Shown here: positions 37,129 to 48,184 of the stretch, piece after piece
Position numbering within the stretch: the first letter of the stretch is position 1
How the letters are laid out: each line of letters begins with the position of its first letter
Source: Omphalotus guepiniiformis
Taxonomy: Eukaryota; Basidiomycota; Agaricomycetes; Agaricales; Omphalotaceae
Assembly (NCBI GenBank): GCA_028554645.1
Contig: JAQOOI010000069.1
Coordinates: 496,001-560,000 of the forward strand
DNA length: 64,000 nucleotides
Direction of reading: 5' to 3'
Made by a program: the position numbers and the translations under genes
Notes under the pieces: model-generated
What the model was told of the DNA's origin: nothing
Seen by the model: the letters and a program-made list of their open reading frames with translations, nothing else
Databases searched by the model: none

Positions 37129-37742
37129 GATTGTAGTGGTAAGTTGGGAAGAATGAATGGCATGAAAACTGGAATGCCACCAGCTAAAACTCGAACAATG
37201 ACTGACTGGGATATTCGGACAATGCTATTTCTCATTAATTGTTATTGTTTGTCTGGCGTAGGGTAAGCCAAACAGCGACGCGCCGATCACGCCACATTGA
37301 ATTCGTTATTCCGATTCGCAAATTCATTCAATATTATAGCCAGAGTTGAATTTTGGCCGATAATATCATATCACTCGCTACATTCTCTATGTAAGTAATG
37401 GTACCAGTCCATGATCAATCGAATGAAAGTGAGAAATGAAAGAGGAAAATCTAGAGGGACGCTAGGTCGGACATACTCATACACAAGAAGGAATAAGTAG
37501 AAGAAGGGACGAGAGTGGAAGAGTGAGTTATGAGTGAGAATGATTTCGATGAAGGTAAACACGAAGCATCATGATTGACAATGGAAAAGAGAAAAGAAAC
37601 ATGAAAAAAGGGAAAAACATATAGATGCATGCGAGGATTGGAAGAAGAAAAACGGGAAACCAGGTATCATATGCTCAACGTCTATGAAGATGACGAAAAG
37701 AAAATAGGTATCAATGTGAGGGAGTAGTACATACATATGTGA

Positions 37743-37791
<49 letters not shown>

Positions 37792-37909
37792 AGGATTAAT
37801 CAGTCGATGCAATCAAAAAGAGAAAAATTGTCCTTTTGCTTTTTTGTTTGTCATGGGACAAAAAGGTGAAGCTGAGAGAAGAGATCAATGAGCCAATGCA
37901 GCTCGATTT
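37129..37909. other. intergenic with AG microsatellite
   Basis: 5' flank of the coiled-coil gene and 3' flank of the kinase gene. Apart from the dinucleotide repeat nothing is recognisable. Confidence 0.5.
37749..37788. repeat. (AG)n microsatellite, about 20 units
   Basis: An uninterrupted AG run of roughly 40 nt in an A/G-rich context. Likely length-polymorphic. Confidence 0.9.
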
Positions 37910-40900
37910 TCACTCTTCTTCGGCTCTGCTCTTTCTGCCTTTACCAGCGGCGAACGTCAGACCTTCGTCTTCGTCCTCGTCTTCATCCGCATAGGAATCG
38001 TCATCATCATGGCTATGGTCCTCCGTGGATTGTGAATCGACCTCGTGTTGATGGTGAGGTCGATAATATCCTCCCCGTAGATACGGGTGTTCTCGACCTG
38101 GTCCTGCGCCTATTTCGTTCTCTGTATATTCGTCTTCATCCGTGTATCCACTTTCATTCGATGTATCAAACGTCGAATCATCTCCAACACTGAACCCTCT
38201 CCCCATACTTTGTAACCTCTCCCCATAGCCACTCCCACTCCTACTCCCGCTCCGACTAGAAGCACTCACGCTGGCACTGGCACTAGCACTAGCACTAGCA
38301 CTGACACCAGCACTCTCCGCAGCCCTCACCCTCTCTCTCTTCCTAATCAACGCCTCCTCCTGCTGCGCCTCCAGCTCCCCCGGCTGCCCAACACCCCCAG
38401 CACCAACCGTCATAACCTGCTCATCCAAATCCCCATCCGAATTCAAACTAGTAATATCCTCAAACTCTTTCGGATGATCCCAGCTCGAAGTCCGCCTCCC
38501 AAGCGCGTCAGCAAATAACCCGCCCACATTCACACCGTCCCTTCGTGCCAGATTGCTGGCAGCGGCGACAAAGGCGGCTGCGTTAACTCGTCCAGTAGCA
38601 TGCGAAGACGGGTGCAACATGAGATGTTCATCTTCTTCGCGCAAAAATCGAGGATACCTCAAAGCCTCCGCGCTCGCTCTGGCACGTCTGATGCTCCCAT
38701 TAACATTCAGCGGCGTTGTCTCAGCGACAGCTCTAGCCAGAACCGCACCTGCTGACCCCGGTCGTCCCAGTCCCGATGAGCTAGAACCATCACCACCTTC
38801 ACGACCACTGCCACCCACGCAACGTTGAAGTGCACGCCGATGAACGGTCCTCGATAGAGGGGCATCCTCCTCTTCTGCACCTTTCGGAACAGAAACATCT
38901 GTCATAGATACTCCCACCATTGTGGAGGTGCCTGTGCCCAAGCCGATACCGCCCTCCGACCTCGCGGGCGAGGAGGACCCAGAAATCCTGCTCGCCCGCC
39001 AAGGCGCGATAGACGCAAGTATTCCGGAGAGTTTTATCCTCCCTCCTCCAGTGCTTGAGGTGGCGGTTGCTATACTGGTGACAGTCGTAGCAGTTGACGA
39101 CAGTGTCGGCGAGAGGGGTGGGCGCTTCCATGAGCGCTTCGGCGAGCTGGGCGTTGACGGTCGGGATGTCACTGAGGTTGTTTCTATGGGAGAGGGAGGT
39201 TGCTGTAATGTTTGACGGTGTAATTTCTTATACGGAGGTGTTGTCGGACTAGATGAGGTGGCTGATCCTGAACTTGAGCCTACGCCAACGGTTGACGCTC
39301 CTCCTCCACGAGGTACCAACCCATCCGTAGATTTGGACCTAGCGTCAAACACATTCTTCGCTATCGAAGGAGAGTCGCTGTTGGGGGAAGAGGACAATGG
39401 CCGGGTGAGAGACGACGATTCACGTTTATGACTATGCCGATGTCCATGCCCATTCCCGTGTCCGCGCCTCCCTCCCCGCTCCCTCTCGCCAGAGACCTTT
39501 TGCTTGCCTTTGTAGTCTGATGACTCCAGTCGAACATTAGGATCAGACTTGACTGGTCCTCTGCTGCCATCATCCTCGGGGATCGCATCTCTCGAGCGCT
39601 GCGGCCGCACAGCGGTGCGCAAGAAAGTCGAGATACGTCTCGAGAACTGCGAGCCCCAGTTCCATCGAAATCGCAACGTCGACATCGCATCGGAGGTCTC
39701 CTTGGCTGAGACGACGATAGGCTTCGGGGACGTCATCTCCAACCAAATGTCCGGGTTGGGCAGATCGTGCAAGAACCAAGGGTTCGTCTATAAGAACACC
39801 CCACACAAAAGAGCTCGTTAATAAATATGTCGTAAAAAAGCATAATACGGCGCGATGGTGAAAAATGTGAAGAGAACAGGGAAAGAACCCTAGGTAAGTA
39901 CAAAGGATCTTGTAGCGAACATTCAAAACGGATCTTGTTCAGATATAGCCGGAGATGAATGTGGGATGATAGAATCGTGGAGGGGGCAAAGGTAAACACG
40001 AAATCACACAAAGTAAAACACACGCGAAAGAGGGGGGGATTCTAAACAAACACTAGAAAGCCTTGCTCACCTTGACTTCCTCGAGGGTGATACGAAGCTC
40101 CATGTCCTTTTTCAGAAAATGATCGAGAAGGTGCATAACGACCCCACCTTCCGTGGACTCGTCCTGGGGAAACCTTCCACCCGTCGGTATCCGATCAAAT
40201 CCCATAAACGACGGTGCTCTCCAGTCACTATTACACACGCAATGATAGCCTGTCCATTCAGACAGCTGATACTGTCCAGGAGGCCTAAACGGTGTCTTGC
40301 CGAATAAAAGGCAATAGAGAGTCACACCAAGAGCCCATATATCTATGGCTTTGGTTACTGGTGGCCGAGGCGGTGGAGGTTCACCCTCCTTTTCTTCCTT
40401 ATACTCCCAAACGATCTCTGGGGCAAGGAACGCAGGCGATCCGGCTCGCTTGGCTAGGTCCGCTTCGTTAAGCAGTATGGGGTCTTCTGGGTCATCGTGC
40501 TCGGCGTCATTGCCTGCAGACGAGAGACGCTGAGCATAGGAGAAATGAGCTGTGCCAAAGTCGGCAATTTTTACTCTGTCGTGGTTGCTGGTCCAGATGA
40601 GATTGGCGGGTTTAATGTCTCGGTGAATGATTCCTTGATGATGTACTGTGAGAGGGGAGAAACCAGTTAGCATGAGCTGCAGGAGGGAAATCAGACTGAG
40701 ACGCACGATATTCTAAGCCTAAAATTGCATCTCGCATTATTCGTCTAGTCTGTTCGACGGTAAGGATAGGTTCTCGGTTGTCGTTTGTATATTTTATCTC
40801 CCCTCCTCCAAGATATTCCATGACTGCGAACGAAGAAAAGATAAGAAGCACAGAAAGATAGAAACAAGCCCAACGAACCCATAAAAATCTGGTCATTTTG

Positions 40901-41355
40901 GCGGTCGTCTATAACTTCATATAATCTTACAACATGGGGATGCCGGCACTTCTTCATTATCGCAATCTCTTTTCGAATTTCCTGCTCTGCGGTGCGAATG
41001 CCATCGACGACGGGGACATGGTCAGACCTTGGAAGGTTCTGCTGGCGCAACTGTTTGTACTGGCGTTCCCGACGAGCCTTTGGATTATCCCTCTTGACGA
41101 TTTTCATAGCCTACACAATGAACAATACTGTACTCTGAACAGAAAGGGCATCAGACTCACCAGGACACGCGACTCGTCGAGATGGTCATGGCACCTCCAC
41201 ACATTTCCATGCTGACCCTTTCCTACCTTTGCGTCCATAACATAGTGGTTGAGCATTTTCTTGCCGTCGCTGAGACGGACGGTCTGGAGACGCTCTGTGG
41301 TGACGACGACGGCATCTGGGTCAAAGATATCGTTGCGAGCAGCGCTCTGGGACAT
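37910..41355 (-). CDS. CaMKK/SNF1-activating-type Ser/Thr protein kinase
   Basis: Five exons: 41355-41161, 41110-40879, 40823-40707, 40645-40071 and 39787-37910, giving 998 residues. The catalytic domain spans ~35-370: GKGQHGNVWR (P-loop), AMKIVKRDNPKARRE (ATP Lys with the basic run typical of the CaMKK/Sak1-Tos3-Elm1 group), HRDIKPANLIW, ADFGTAHFS and AGSPAFLAPEI, with a Ser in the activation loop. The domain ends in NPWFLHDLPNPDIWL, the closing motif of CaMKK/SAK kinases. Yeast homologues phosphorylate the Snf1/AMPK activation loop; that target is inferred here. The last intron (39788-40070, 283 nt) is long and separates the domain's final helix from its body. The ~600-residue tail is disordered, with Ser-Ala repeats (SASASASASVSAS) and an acidic C-terminus. 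Confidence 0.9.
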
Positions 41356-41517
41356 CGTTGGGGACGCTTCATGAACGGTGGCTCGAATTCAAGCAACTCG
41401 ACTTAACAATTCGAAACTTTCCTATTTCCGCGCACTATTTCTGTCAAGTCCCCCGGTCACCGCGTAATTAATTGTAATTATTTCTTTTTTTCTTTTAGCT
41501 TAACCTGCTAACCCCAT

Positions 41518-41819
41518 TTAGGTCCTCTCGCAGAGGCATCTTTCTTCGTCCTTCACATCTTTCATCACCTAAACCCATAAACCCGTCAACCCTGGAATTC
41601 AATCAATCTTTTATGAAGCTTACAGTTTCAACATGCTTTCCGCAGCCCTGTTACAAGTTGGCACAATTCGAGTCAGGACAATAGCAATAGAAGAAGACAC
41701 GCATTTCTTTTAGGCTTTTCAAACTTCAACCTCACCTGCCAGGTCGTCTTTCCACATTTGTCGCATTTGACTTGGTAACATTCGTTCACGGGAGTGGCAG
41801 AAGCGCTCGTAGAAATCAT
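41518..41819 (-). CDS. small Cys-rich protein (52 residues)
   Basis: Three short exons: 41819-41736, 41647-41624 (24 nt) and 41568-41518. They join in phase through 88- and 55-nt introns with GTGAGG and GTAAGC donors. The product reads CDKCGKTTWQGCGKHVET across splice 1, then VMKDVKDEERCLCERT. The pattern C-x2-C-GKTTW-x-GCG-x-H...C-x-C recurs in small uncharacterised fungal and plant proteins and could bind one zinc ion. It is invisible to simple ORF finding because no single exon exceeds 28 codons. It lies 163 bp upstream of the kinase, same strand. Confidence 0.8.
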
Positions 41820-42313
41820 GATGATCCTCTGTTCACCTGCGCAGCCGAGCAGTGGCGGCAATACCCCAGAACTCAGTCGCAGGCACAAATTCGGTCAATA
41901 AGTGGCGTATGTACTCACTTGTGAAATATATTGATAAAATTGATGACTCGAGCTTATCCGAAGATGGATATTCAGGGAGGAAGTGTTCCAGCAACCTGAG
42001 TCGCAGCTGCTTTACTTATACACGGCCGCGCCAGCCAATACACGTGCCTGTGATTTCTGTATGTATCATGCCTTACTCAGACATCAGATCTGGTCCTTAC
42101 TGAGTTAATCCGACTCTGCTTAACAGGCCCCGACGAGAGTCTCTTCTGGATCGCAGAGATGACCCAGGAAGCCTAGTACTTATATCTGATTGGTGTATAT
42201 CTGCCGCTTTGTTGAAAAGAGAGCTATCCTTACACAAATACGCCCCTGGGCGCCCTAGATCTCCCATAGCGTCCACAACGGACACTTTAATTTCACATTC
42301 CTTCACCGGTCCG
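41820..42313. other. intergenic
   Basis: 5' flank of the Cys-rich gene and 3' flank of the aminotransferase. Small open frames on both strands lack support. Confidence 0.5.
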
Positions 42314-45300
42314 TTAAATCTTGGAAGCCTCCTCTCTCGCCTCTAAAATAGTCTTTTTCAACCGCTTCACGGCCTCCTCAACCTGTTCTTCTTCCACGAG
42401 ACTGAAAGCCGCTCTCACGTAGGCCGTCTTGCGCCCATTCGGCAGGAACACTGTCCCTGGTAGCGCAAGCACACCGTTGTTGAACGCCTTGGTTTCGATG
42501 ATCGCCTTTGAGTCGCCTTCCTCCGAGACCGAGGCCGAAGGTGAGATGAGAAGTTTGAACCTACACGATACGGAGCGCGAATAAAAAGGAATGATGAGAA
42601 AAGAAAAGTGTCAGCCTCTGTCACTAATGCTTTGTTTATCAGATGATGGAGAAAGGGTTTCGATGGATCGCAGGAAGCAAGGGGAAGAAATTTTTCCAAG
42701 GTAGCGAGAAGTGGACATATTAAGAAAAAAGGGAGACGATTAGTGGAAGTCATTACAATAACATATCCACCAACCCAGGCTCTGGAACATCGTTGACAAC
42801 AACAGTCGCCTGTCAACCAACCGCGGACATAAGAACGCGTTCCAAAGCGGTCGTGTGCAATCACGAACCATACACCAGAAGGTGGAAACACAGAAGGGGA
42901 TGAGGAAGGCGAAAGAGACGAGTCGGAGAGGAGTCGCCTGGAGTCGCGACTGCATCGGACTAACTCCACATCGCAACATTCAAGCAAATCCTCCAACGCA
43001 AAAGGAAGGATGGCGCACTGGACGCCAAGAATGCATGAGAAACAGGGAAAAGAAGTCCTCTTTATCCAACCCAGCGACAGGATTCCCATTAAACGCCACC
43101 AAATCAAACAGAACCAGGGGTCCCTCTTTCTTTTCCCCTATGTATCACTAGTGACTAGTGGCTGCTTGTACAGCCTCAACAGCACCAACCGACGCCATCA
43201 TTATGTTTGCCATTGAATCATACTATCAGTGACCACCAGATCAGTCGCTCCGGATACGAATTAATCCAGATCCACAGCGACACGTCGGTCGCTCATGCCC
43301 TCCCACCGACGCTAGAAGGTCTTCTGGCATATGGCCATTGACTCGTGGCCGCAGTCAGAGTGTATCGACATGTCAACAGATGTGTCGATCTCATGTCGTT
43401 CACTCTCACAAGGAATCCTCTCCCCTATACCACAAACGCACATATGCATGCCAAGGACTGTAACAACCACCCGCCTCATACTCGCATAAGGTCCTCGCAT
43501 GTGCGCGCAACTGACCCGACACAATGGCAGCGGCTCCAGAATCAGATCCCCGAAAGCGTTAATTAAAAACAAAGAGAAAGCGAGTTATTTGATCCCAGGA
43601 ACACGTCGGCGCGTCCTACAAATCGCCCACCACAGCACAGAAGAATTTCAAGAAAAAAGAAAAATCTGACGGAAGAACAGGGGGAATGGAGGGAAAAATA
43701 GAAGAACGGGAGAAGCTCCACAGCTTCACTTGTTTGGCGATCATCTGTTGACTTCCACGCGAGTAAGGCCCTTTGGGTCTGCTCAACAAAGGGAAAATAT
43801 CGAGTGAACTTAGAAGAGGCGTACGGGGGCGCGAACGCAAACCAAGAACAAGCGTCCCGAGAGAAAAAAAAGTGTAGGCCGTCGTCGCAGCACGACTAGC
43901 CCTCTTCAAGAAACAAGGTACTCTCACTCACCAGAAGAACATTCCAGCCTCGGGACTGACCCATTCCGCCAACCCTTCGTCCTTGAGGTATTTGTTCAAA
44001 GCCTTTTCAAACACATCCCGTTTTTCGCGGTAAAATGCCGAGACCTTTTCAGTGTGGAGGATAAATCCGTCGTAGCCCCATGCATCAAGGAGCTGATAAG
44101 TGATGATCTGTGTGAGCGAGGAAGGTTGCAGATTCGACGTTGCTGACTGTCAGAGCGAAATGCGATGTTAGCATGAGAGAGGTGAACCAGAATTGGAAGA
44201 AAGGGAACGAAAGATAATCAATTCATAGGAAGGCAGGCTAGAAGACTATGAAAAGCTGACGGAAGACAGTCGTGGAAGGTCCTTTGAACAATCCGATAAA
44301 GACAGAAGTTTCGATAGCAGCTAGCTTCTCATCCGTGCCTTAGGGTTTGGTTCTTTTCCACTTCGTATATGCGCAGTGAAGTTCGTCGCCACCTTCTCTC
44401 TCCCCTATCACATATGTCCAACTTCCCAAAACCCAGAAACCCGCTCAGCAAGCTTTGAAACCCTTCGTCAGACTCCTGACGCCACTAATGAACACGTCAC
44501 GTCATGACAACTACATGCCACCCAAATACCGTTGCACAGACTCTAAGGACCCGCAGCAAAGCATATGAACGTCCACTCTATAGCACCACCCTGTACAACA
44601 GGGCGTCCACAGGCCTGTCAGAGAAAGAAAGAAAGAAAGAAAGAAAAGGTTGACCCCAGAACGACCCCAAAACACAAAACATTGTGTGAGAGATATTTGG
44701 GTCGATTGCCATCCGAATCCAAACTAAAAAAGGTACGAAGCGGATTTCAAAAGAGGCTAAGACTGAAGGGGAGTCCAATCCCGAACCAGCATGAGCCACT
44801 CCTGAGTGACGAGCCCCGCATGACCACGAATAATATCCCGCACATTACGCTGAGCCTGAGCTAAGCGACAAATCATTGAAGTTCCGGACGACGGCGGACA
44901 CTCAAGAAATCGGGAGTACGAATTGTGACCCGGACTCGCGTATCATTCGCCTACAAACGTAAGCTAGGCTGGAGAAGGCGGAGAAATTGGGGAAGGAGGG
45001 GTGAATCTGCACCCTGGGGGTGAAGGAGGGAAGCCCCACACCCACGATCACTTCACTACAAACTTGTACCGAGGATGCCCAAAAACATCCGTGACCACAA
45101 AAGAATCCGGTAGTGGAGGAAAATGAGGAAAAATATATGGAAAGATATAGCGGGGATAGAGTGAGTGAGATGGGTCATGCTTTCAAACGTGCGTTTTCGA
45201 AACGAAAGATCAAAGCTTAAGAAAAACATATAGAAGGCAAGATAGAACAGAAGACGGAACAAATAAAATAGTCGTGATGCGGCGCAACGAAATTTGCCAT

Positions 45301-46695
45301 TTCATGAAGCAGGAATAAAGAGACTCGACTCACATGCATATCCATAGCCTTCAGTAGTGGCTCCGGGCCAGAAGCAAAACCAATTCGAATGCCCGCCGAC
45401 AAAATTTTCGATAAACTATCGAATCGAAGCACACGTCCGACTTCGGGCTCTTCAAGTTCAAGGGCGAAATAAGATGGCTTGCGCGCCGCTTTACCGTAGT
45501 ACAGATAGAAGTAAGGGTCGTCTAAGCGTAATGAAAAGGGGGTTAGACTCGACTCCGATGAATAGAAGCAGGAGAGCACGAACCCTCAAGAATGATGAAA
45601 TTGTGTTCCTTCGCAAGCTGCAATACTTCTTTTCTGCGCTCCAGTGTGGCGGTCATCCCAGTAGGGTTGCATCCGTACTAGTTATGGTTTGTCTATCGGT
45701 AAGGTCGTCAAAGGATGATGAATTTATCGTGACGCGTACGGGGACAGTATATAGAACTTTCGGCTTGGGTTTTCCTGCTGGCCAGGATTCGAGTATTTGA
45801 CGTAGAGAACCGGAACAAATACCATTCGCGTCTGTATCGACCTCTGATAATATGCGATTGAGACATGGAAGCAGAAGAAATGAGAGGTTACAACGCACCA
45901 ACTTGGTTGCAGTGAAGACTTTGGAACAACGGTATAACACCGCTGAAATGGCATGCATGAGGAGGGAAGCAATAGCACGAGTTACGAGATGAACTCACGC
46001 GTAGACTGGAGACTCGACGAGAACCGGATCCCCTGGATTGACCATAGCAGTCACAGCCTAAAGCTTTTGTTATACCAAAACGAACATCATTTGAATGAGC
46101 GGAACTCCTACACAGCCTTGTAAATCAAGTCCTGCGATCCTGACCCTATGCTAAGTTTCCAGCCTTCTCCTCTTTTCCTTCCATGAACCTTTTCTTGCAA
46201 CCCGTACACCCATTCCAACAGAGGCGGCATTCCTGCGGTATCACCATACTGAAGACCCGACTGCAGTTGATCATGCGGTAATGTTATGGACGTCTCTTTA
46301 GTCGAGTCTTTTGGGTCTCGAGCGGTGAAGCTGAACGAAGTGAAAGGGAAGGTTGAAGCATTGGGCTTTCCGGCTAGTAAAGAGATGATTCCTGGAGTCT
46401 TTTCGAGCGGAAAGAGGCTACGAACTTGGGAAATGATGAACCTGTCAAGCGAGTTTCGATTCAAGTTAAGCTTCAGACTTACTTGGACTCGGCTTTCTCT
46501 CCTTCGCCTGCTCTGATAGAAACTGTTCGTAGAAACTCGCCGGAAGGTTCTTCACCGCAGAAGAAGAATGGCTATTTGCATCGAGCTTGGTGACAAGTAT
46601 TCCGTCTGCATGGGTAGTCTGATGGATGGTTGATTGATATCACAAGGCATGATGAGATGAACAGCTCTTACTTCATTGGTAGGAATTGGAGACAT
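42314..46695 (-). CDS. PLP aminotransferase, class I/II (Aro8 / 2-aminoadipate type)
   Basis: Ten exons: 46695-46672, 46618-46483, 46424-46114, 46057-45999, 45942-45899, 45843-45740, 45677-45584, 45521-45334, 44146-43932 and 42560-42314, giving 473 residues. Family marks: KPSPIRSLFPLEKTPGIISL near residue 55, LQYGDTAGMPPLLEW, SGSQDLIYK, YGCNPTGMT (substrate/PLP loop), DDPYFYLYY (PLP-contacting Asp and Tyr) and SLSKILSAGIRIGF with the Schiff-base Lys. This set fits the Aro8 / kynurenine / alpha-aminoadipate aminotransferases that transfer amino groups from aromatic amino acids or 2-aminoadipate to 2-oxo acids. The exact substrate cannot be told. Eight introns are 53-62 nt except intron 3's neighbours of similar size, but introns 8 and 9 are 1,187 and 1,371 nt. 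The exon 3/4 junction adds one extra Ala as I read it. Confidence 0.88.
42561..43931 (-). other. 1,371-nt intron of the aminotransferase gene
   Basis: Bounded by GTGAGTGAG (43931) and CGTGTAG (42561). No gene, TIR or repeat family recognised inside. About twenty-five times the usual intron length in this window. Confidence 0.75.
44147..45333 (-). other. 1,187-nt intron of the aminotransferase gene
   Basis: Bounded by GTGAGTCG (45333) and CTGACAG (44147). It contains a (GAAA)n microsatellite at about 44622-44646. The short open frames inside are not convincing genes. Confidence 0.75.
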
Positions 46696-46952
46696 GCTGC
46701 TGCACTTGATATCTTCGATTGGGAATCCTCGACAAACCTTGAGCTTGAACTCAGAACAAGATGCTGGCAGTCAAACAAAGCCTAACGACTAAAACGCAGC
46801 TTCGGTCCTTTCAAGTTCACACATTTCGCAAAGTCGAGTCATCGATAACGGCTGTACACGGAGGTACTGTATGAGTCACAGATGAATTTCGACGTTCAGG
46901 CTGACTACTCCAAAAAACAATTAATTATTGAGCTCATTTCTACCTAATAATA

Positions 46953-47234
46953 CTACGCTTTATGTGTTGGCGGAAGGCTTCTCAGCAATTTGGGCTTCAT
47001 TCTATCTTTCTCTTGAGGAACATCTATCTGACCTATTGATCTGCTAGAACGATTCCATTCTTCTAGATTTCGACAAGTCTTGAGGACCCAGTTTGGACGA
47101 ACTTGATCCAAGGATTTTCCGCGGCCAGGTATCCCGTCGAAGAACGTGTCGGAGATTGGAGACAGTGACCATCTTCCTTCATTAGGATCCCCAGGACGAC
47201 TCACAGTCTCCCGCCGAACCCACTTTAGCTATTG
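46953..47234 (-). CDS. possible small protein gene, terminal exon
   Basis: An open frame ends at 46953 and starts after a CAATAG acceptor near 47230. It encodes about 93 residues with gene-like composition: KWVRRETVSRPGDPNEGRW, then LSPISDTFFDGIPGRGKS, NWVLKTCRNLEEW and a basic end. A matching first exon may begin at the ATG near 47395 (MRKRPKRP), joined by a ~130-nt intron with a weak GTTTAA donor. I do not recognise the family; size and basic charge would suit a mitochondrial or ribosome-associated protein, but that is a guess. Confidence 0.4.
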
Positions 47235-47439
47235 GTTACCAGACTAGGGGATAGCTGGACAAGTGGAATGTAGCATGGAGAAAGTTTCAATGAAGAAGGC
47301 GAACATATCTTCTTCAGTCGTTACCTTCGACTCAACACAGGTCAATTAAACACAGCGCGACTGGAGCATAAGAGGGCGTTTTGGGCGTTTTCTCATGGCG
47401 TTCAAAGAGTTCTCATGGAATCTGAACGATCTTCTGATG

Positions 47440-48184
47440 TTCTCGACATCTCATCTTATCATGCATGCCGTTGAAAAACTCGAGCGCTTTCAAACTGGGC
47501 ACGATCGTTTGGTATTACCCGTGGACCCCGTGCACTGCGTCTACGTATGTATGCTATGTGCCATCATATTCTGATTCAGAGATCAAACTTTCATCGTCGG
47601 TTTGGGTAAGTCCTCCTTCAGGCCAGACTCTACGTCGTTGCGTCGTTGCTTATGCATGGTGCGCCTCGCCCTAATACCCTTTTGCTTTAAGTATAGTGTT
47701 CTAGAACAACTGCGCGCTCTGGCAACTATCCCCGCGCCAACCTGGCTTCAAAACTATCCACAATCACATCTTACGAGGGTAACGAGTAATGCGAGCTCCT
47801 CTCGGAGAATGCTAACTCTTGGGTCAGGGAGAAGATCATTCAAACCCGGAGGTTTTCTTGGCTTTACGGATGATATTTCGCCTAAACGGGTTAACTACAT
47901 ATTGCAGACGTCGGTGCACTGTCTGGATCCTGTGGTGGAACTCTGTAAAGAAGTATGTGTTTTTGCCTGCTCAATACAAATCATCGCAAAGCTCTAATAT
48001 TAATCTGACCCTGTTTTTTTTGCCACTGTTCTATGCAGCTTCCTGCGTCCCATCCGTCTTGCCGCCGGACTCTTATTACTCACAAAGGTTCAGGTTCGTG
48101 CAATTATTCACGCGAACCCGCGACAGTCGTGTGGTACTTGCTTTGACACAAAATTCAAATAAACTGGGCTTGGAGCTGCGTTAA
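47440..48184 (+). pseudogene. unrecognised gene or gene remnant
   Basis: Protein-like stretches lie in series: VEKLERFQTGHDRLVLP in the first block, DQTFIVGLG after a GTATGT...TTCAG intron, a long frame with VLEQLRALATIPAPTWLQNY and SPKRVNYILQTSVHCLDP, then after a GTATGT...ATGCAG intron ELPASHPSCRRTLITHKG. The first two blocks do not join in phase with any splice pair I can find, so the gene is either decayed or has an extra exon. I do not know the family. Confidence 0.35.

Noticed and set aside
37910..39772. Long minus-strand frame as an independent Ser-rich protein
   Set aside because: Its first residues complete the kinase domain (NPWFLHDLPNP) and the splice from 40071 is in phase, so it is the kinase's last exon.
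44622..44646. (GAAA)n run in the aminotransferase intron as a possible transposon tail
   Set aside because: It is a plain microsatellite; no flanking duplication or element body found.
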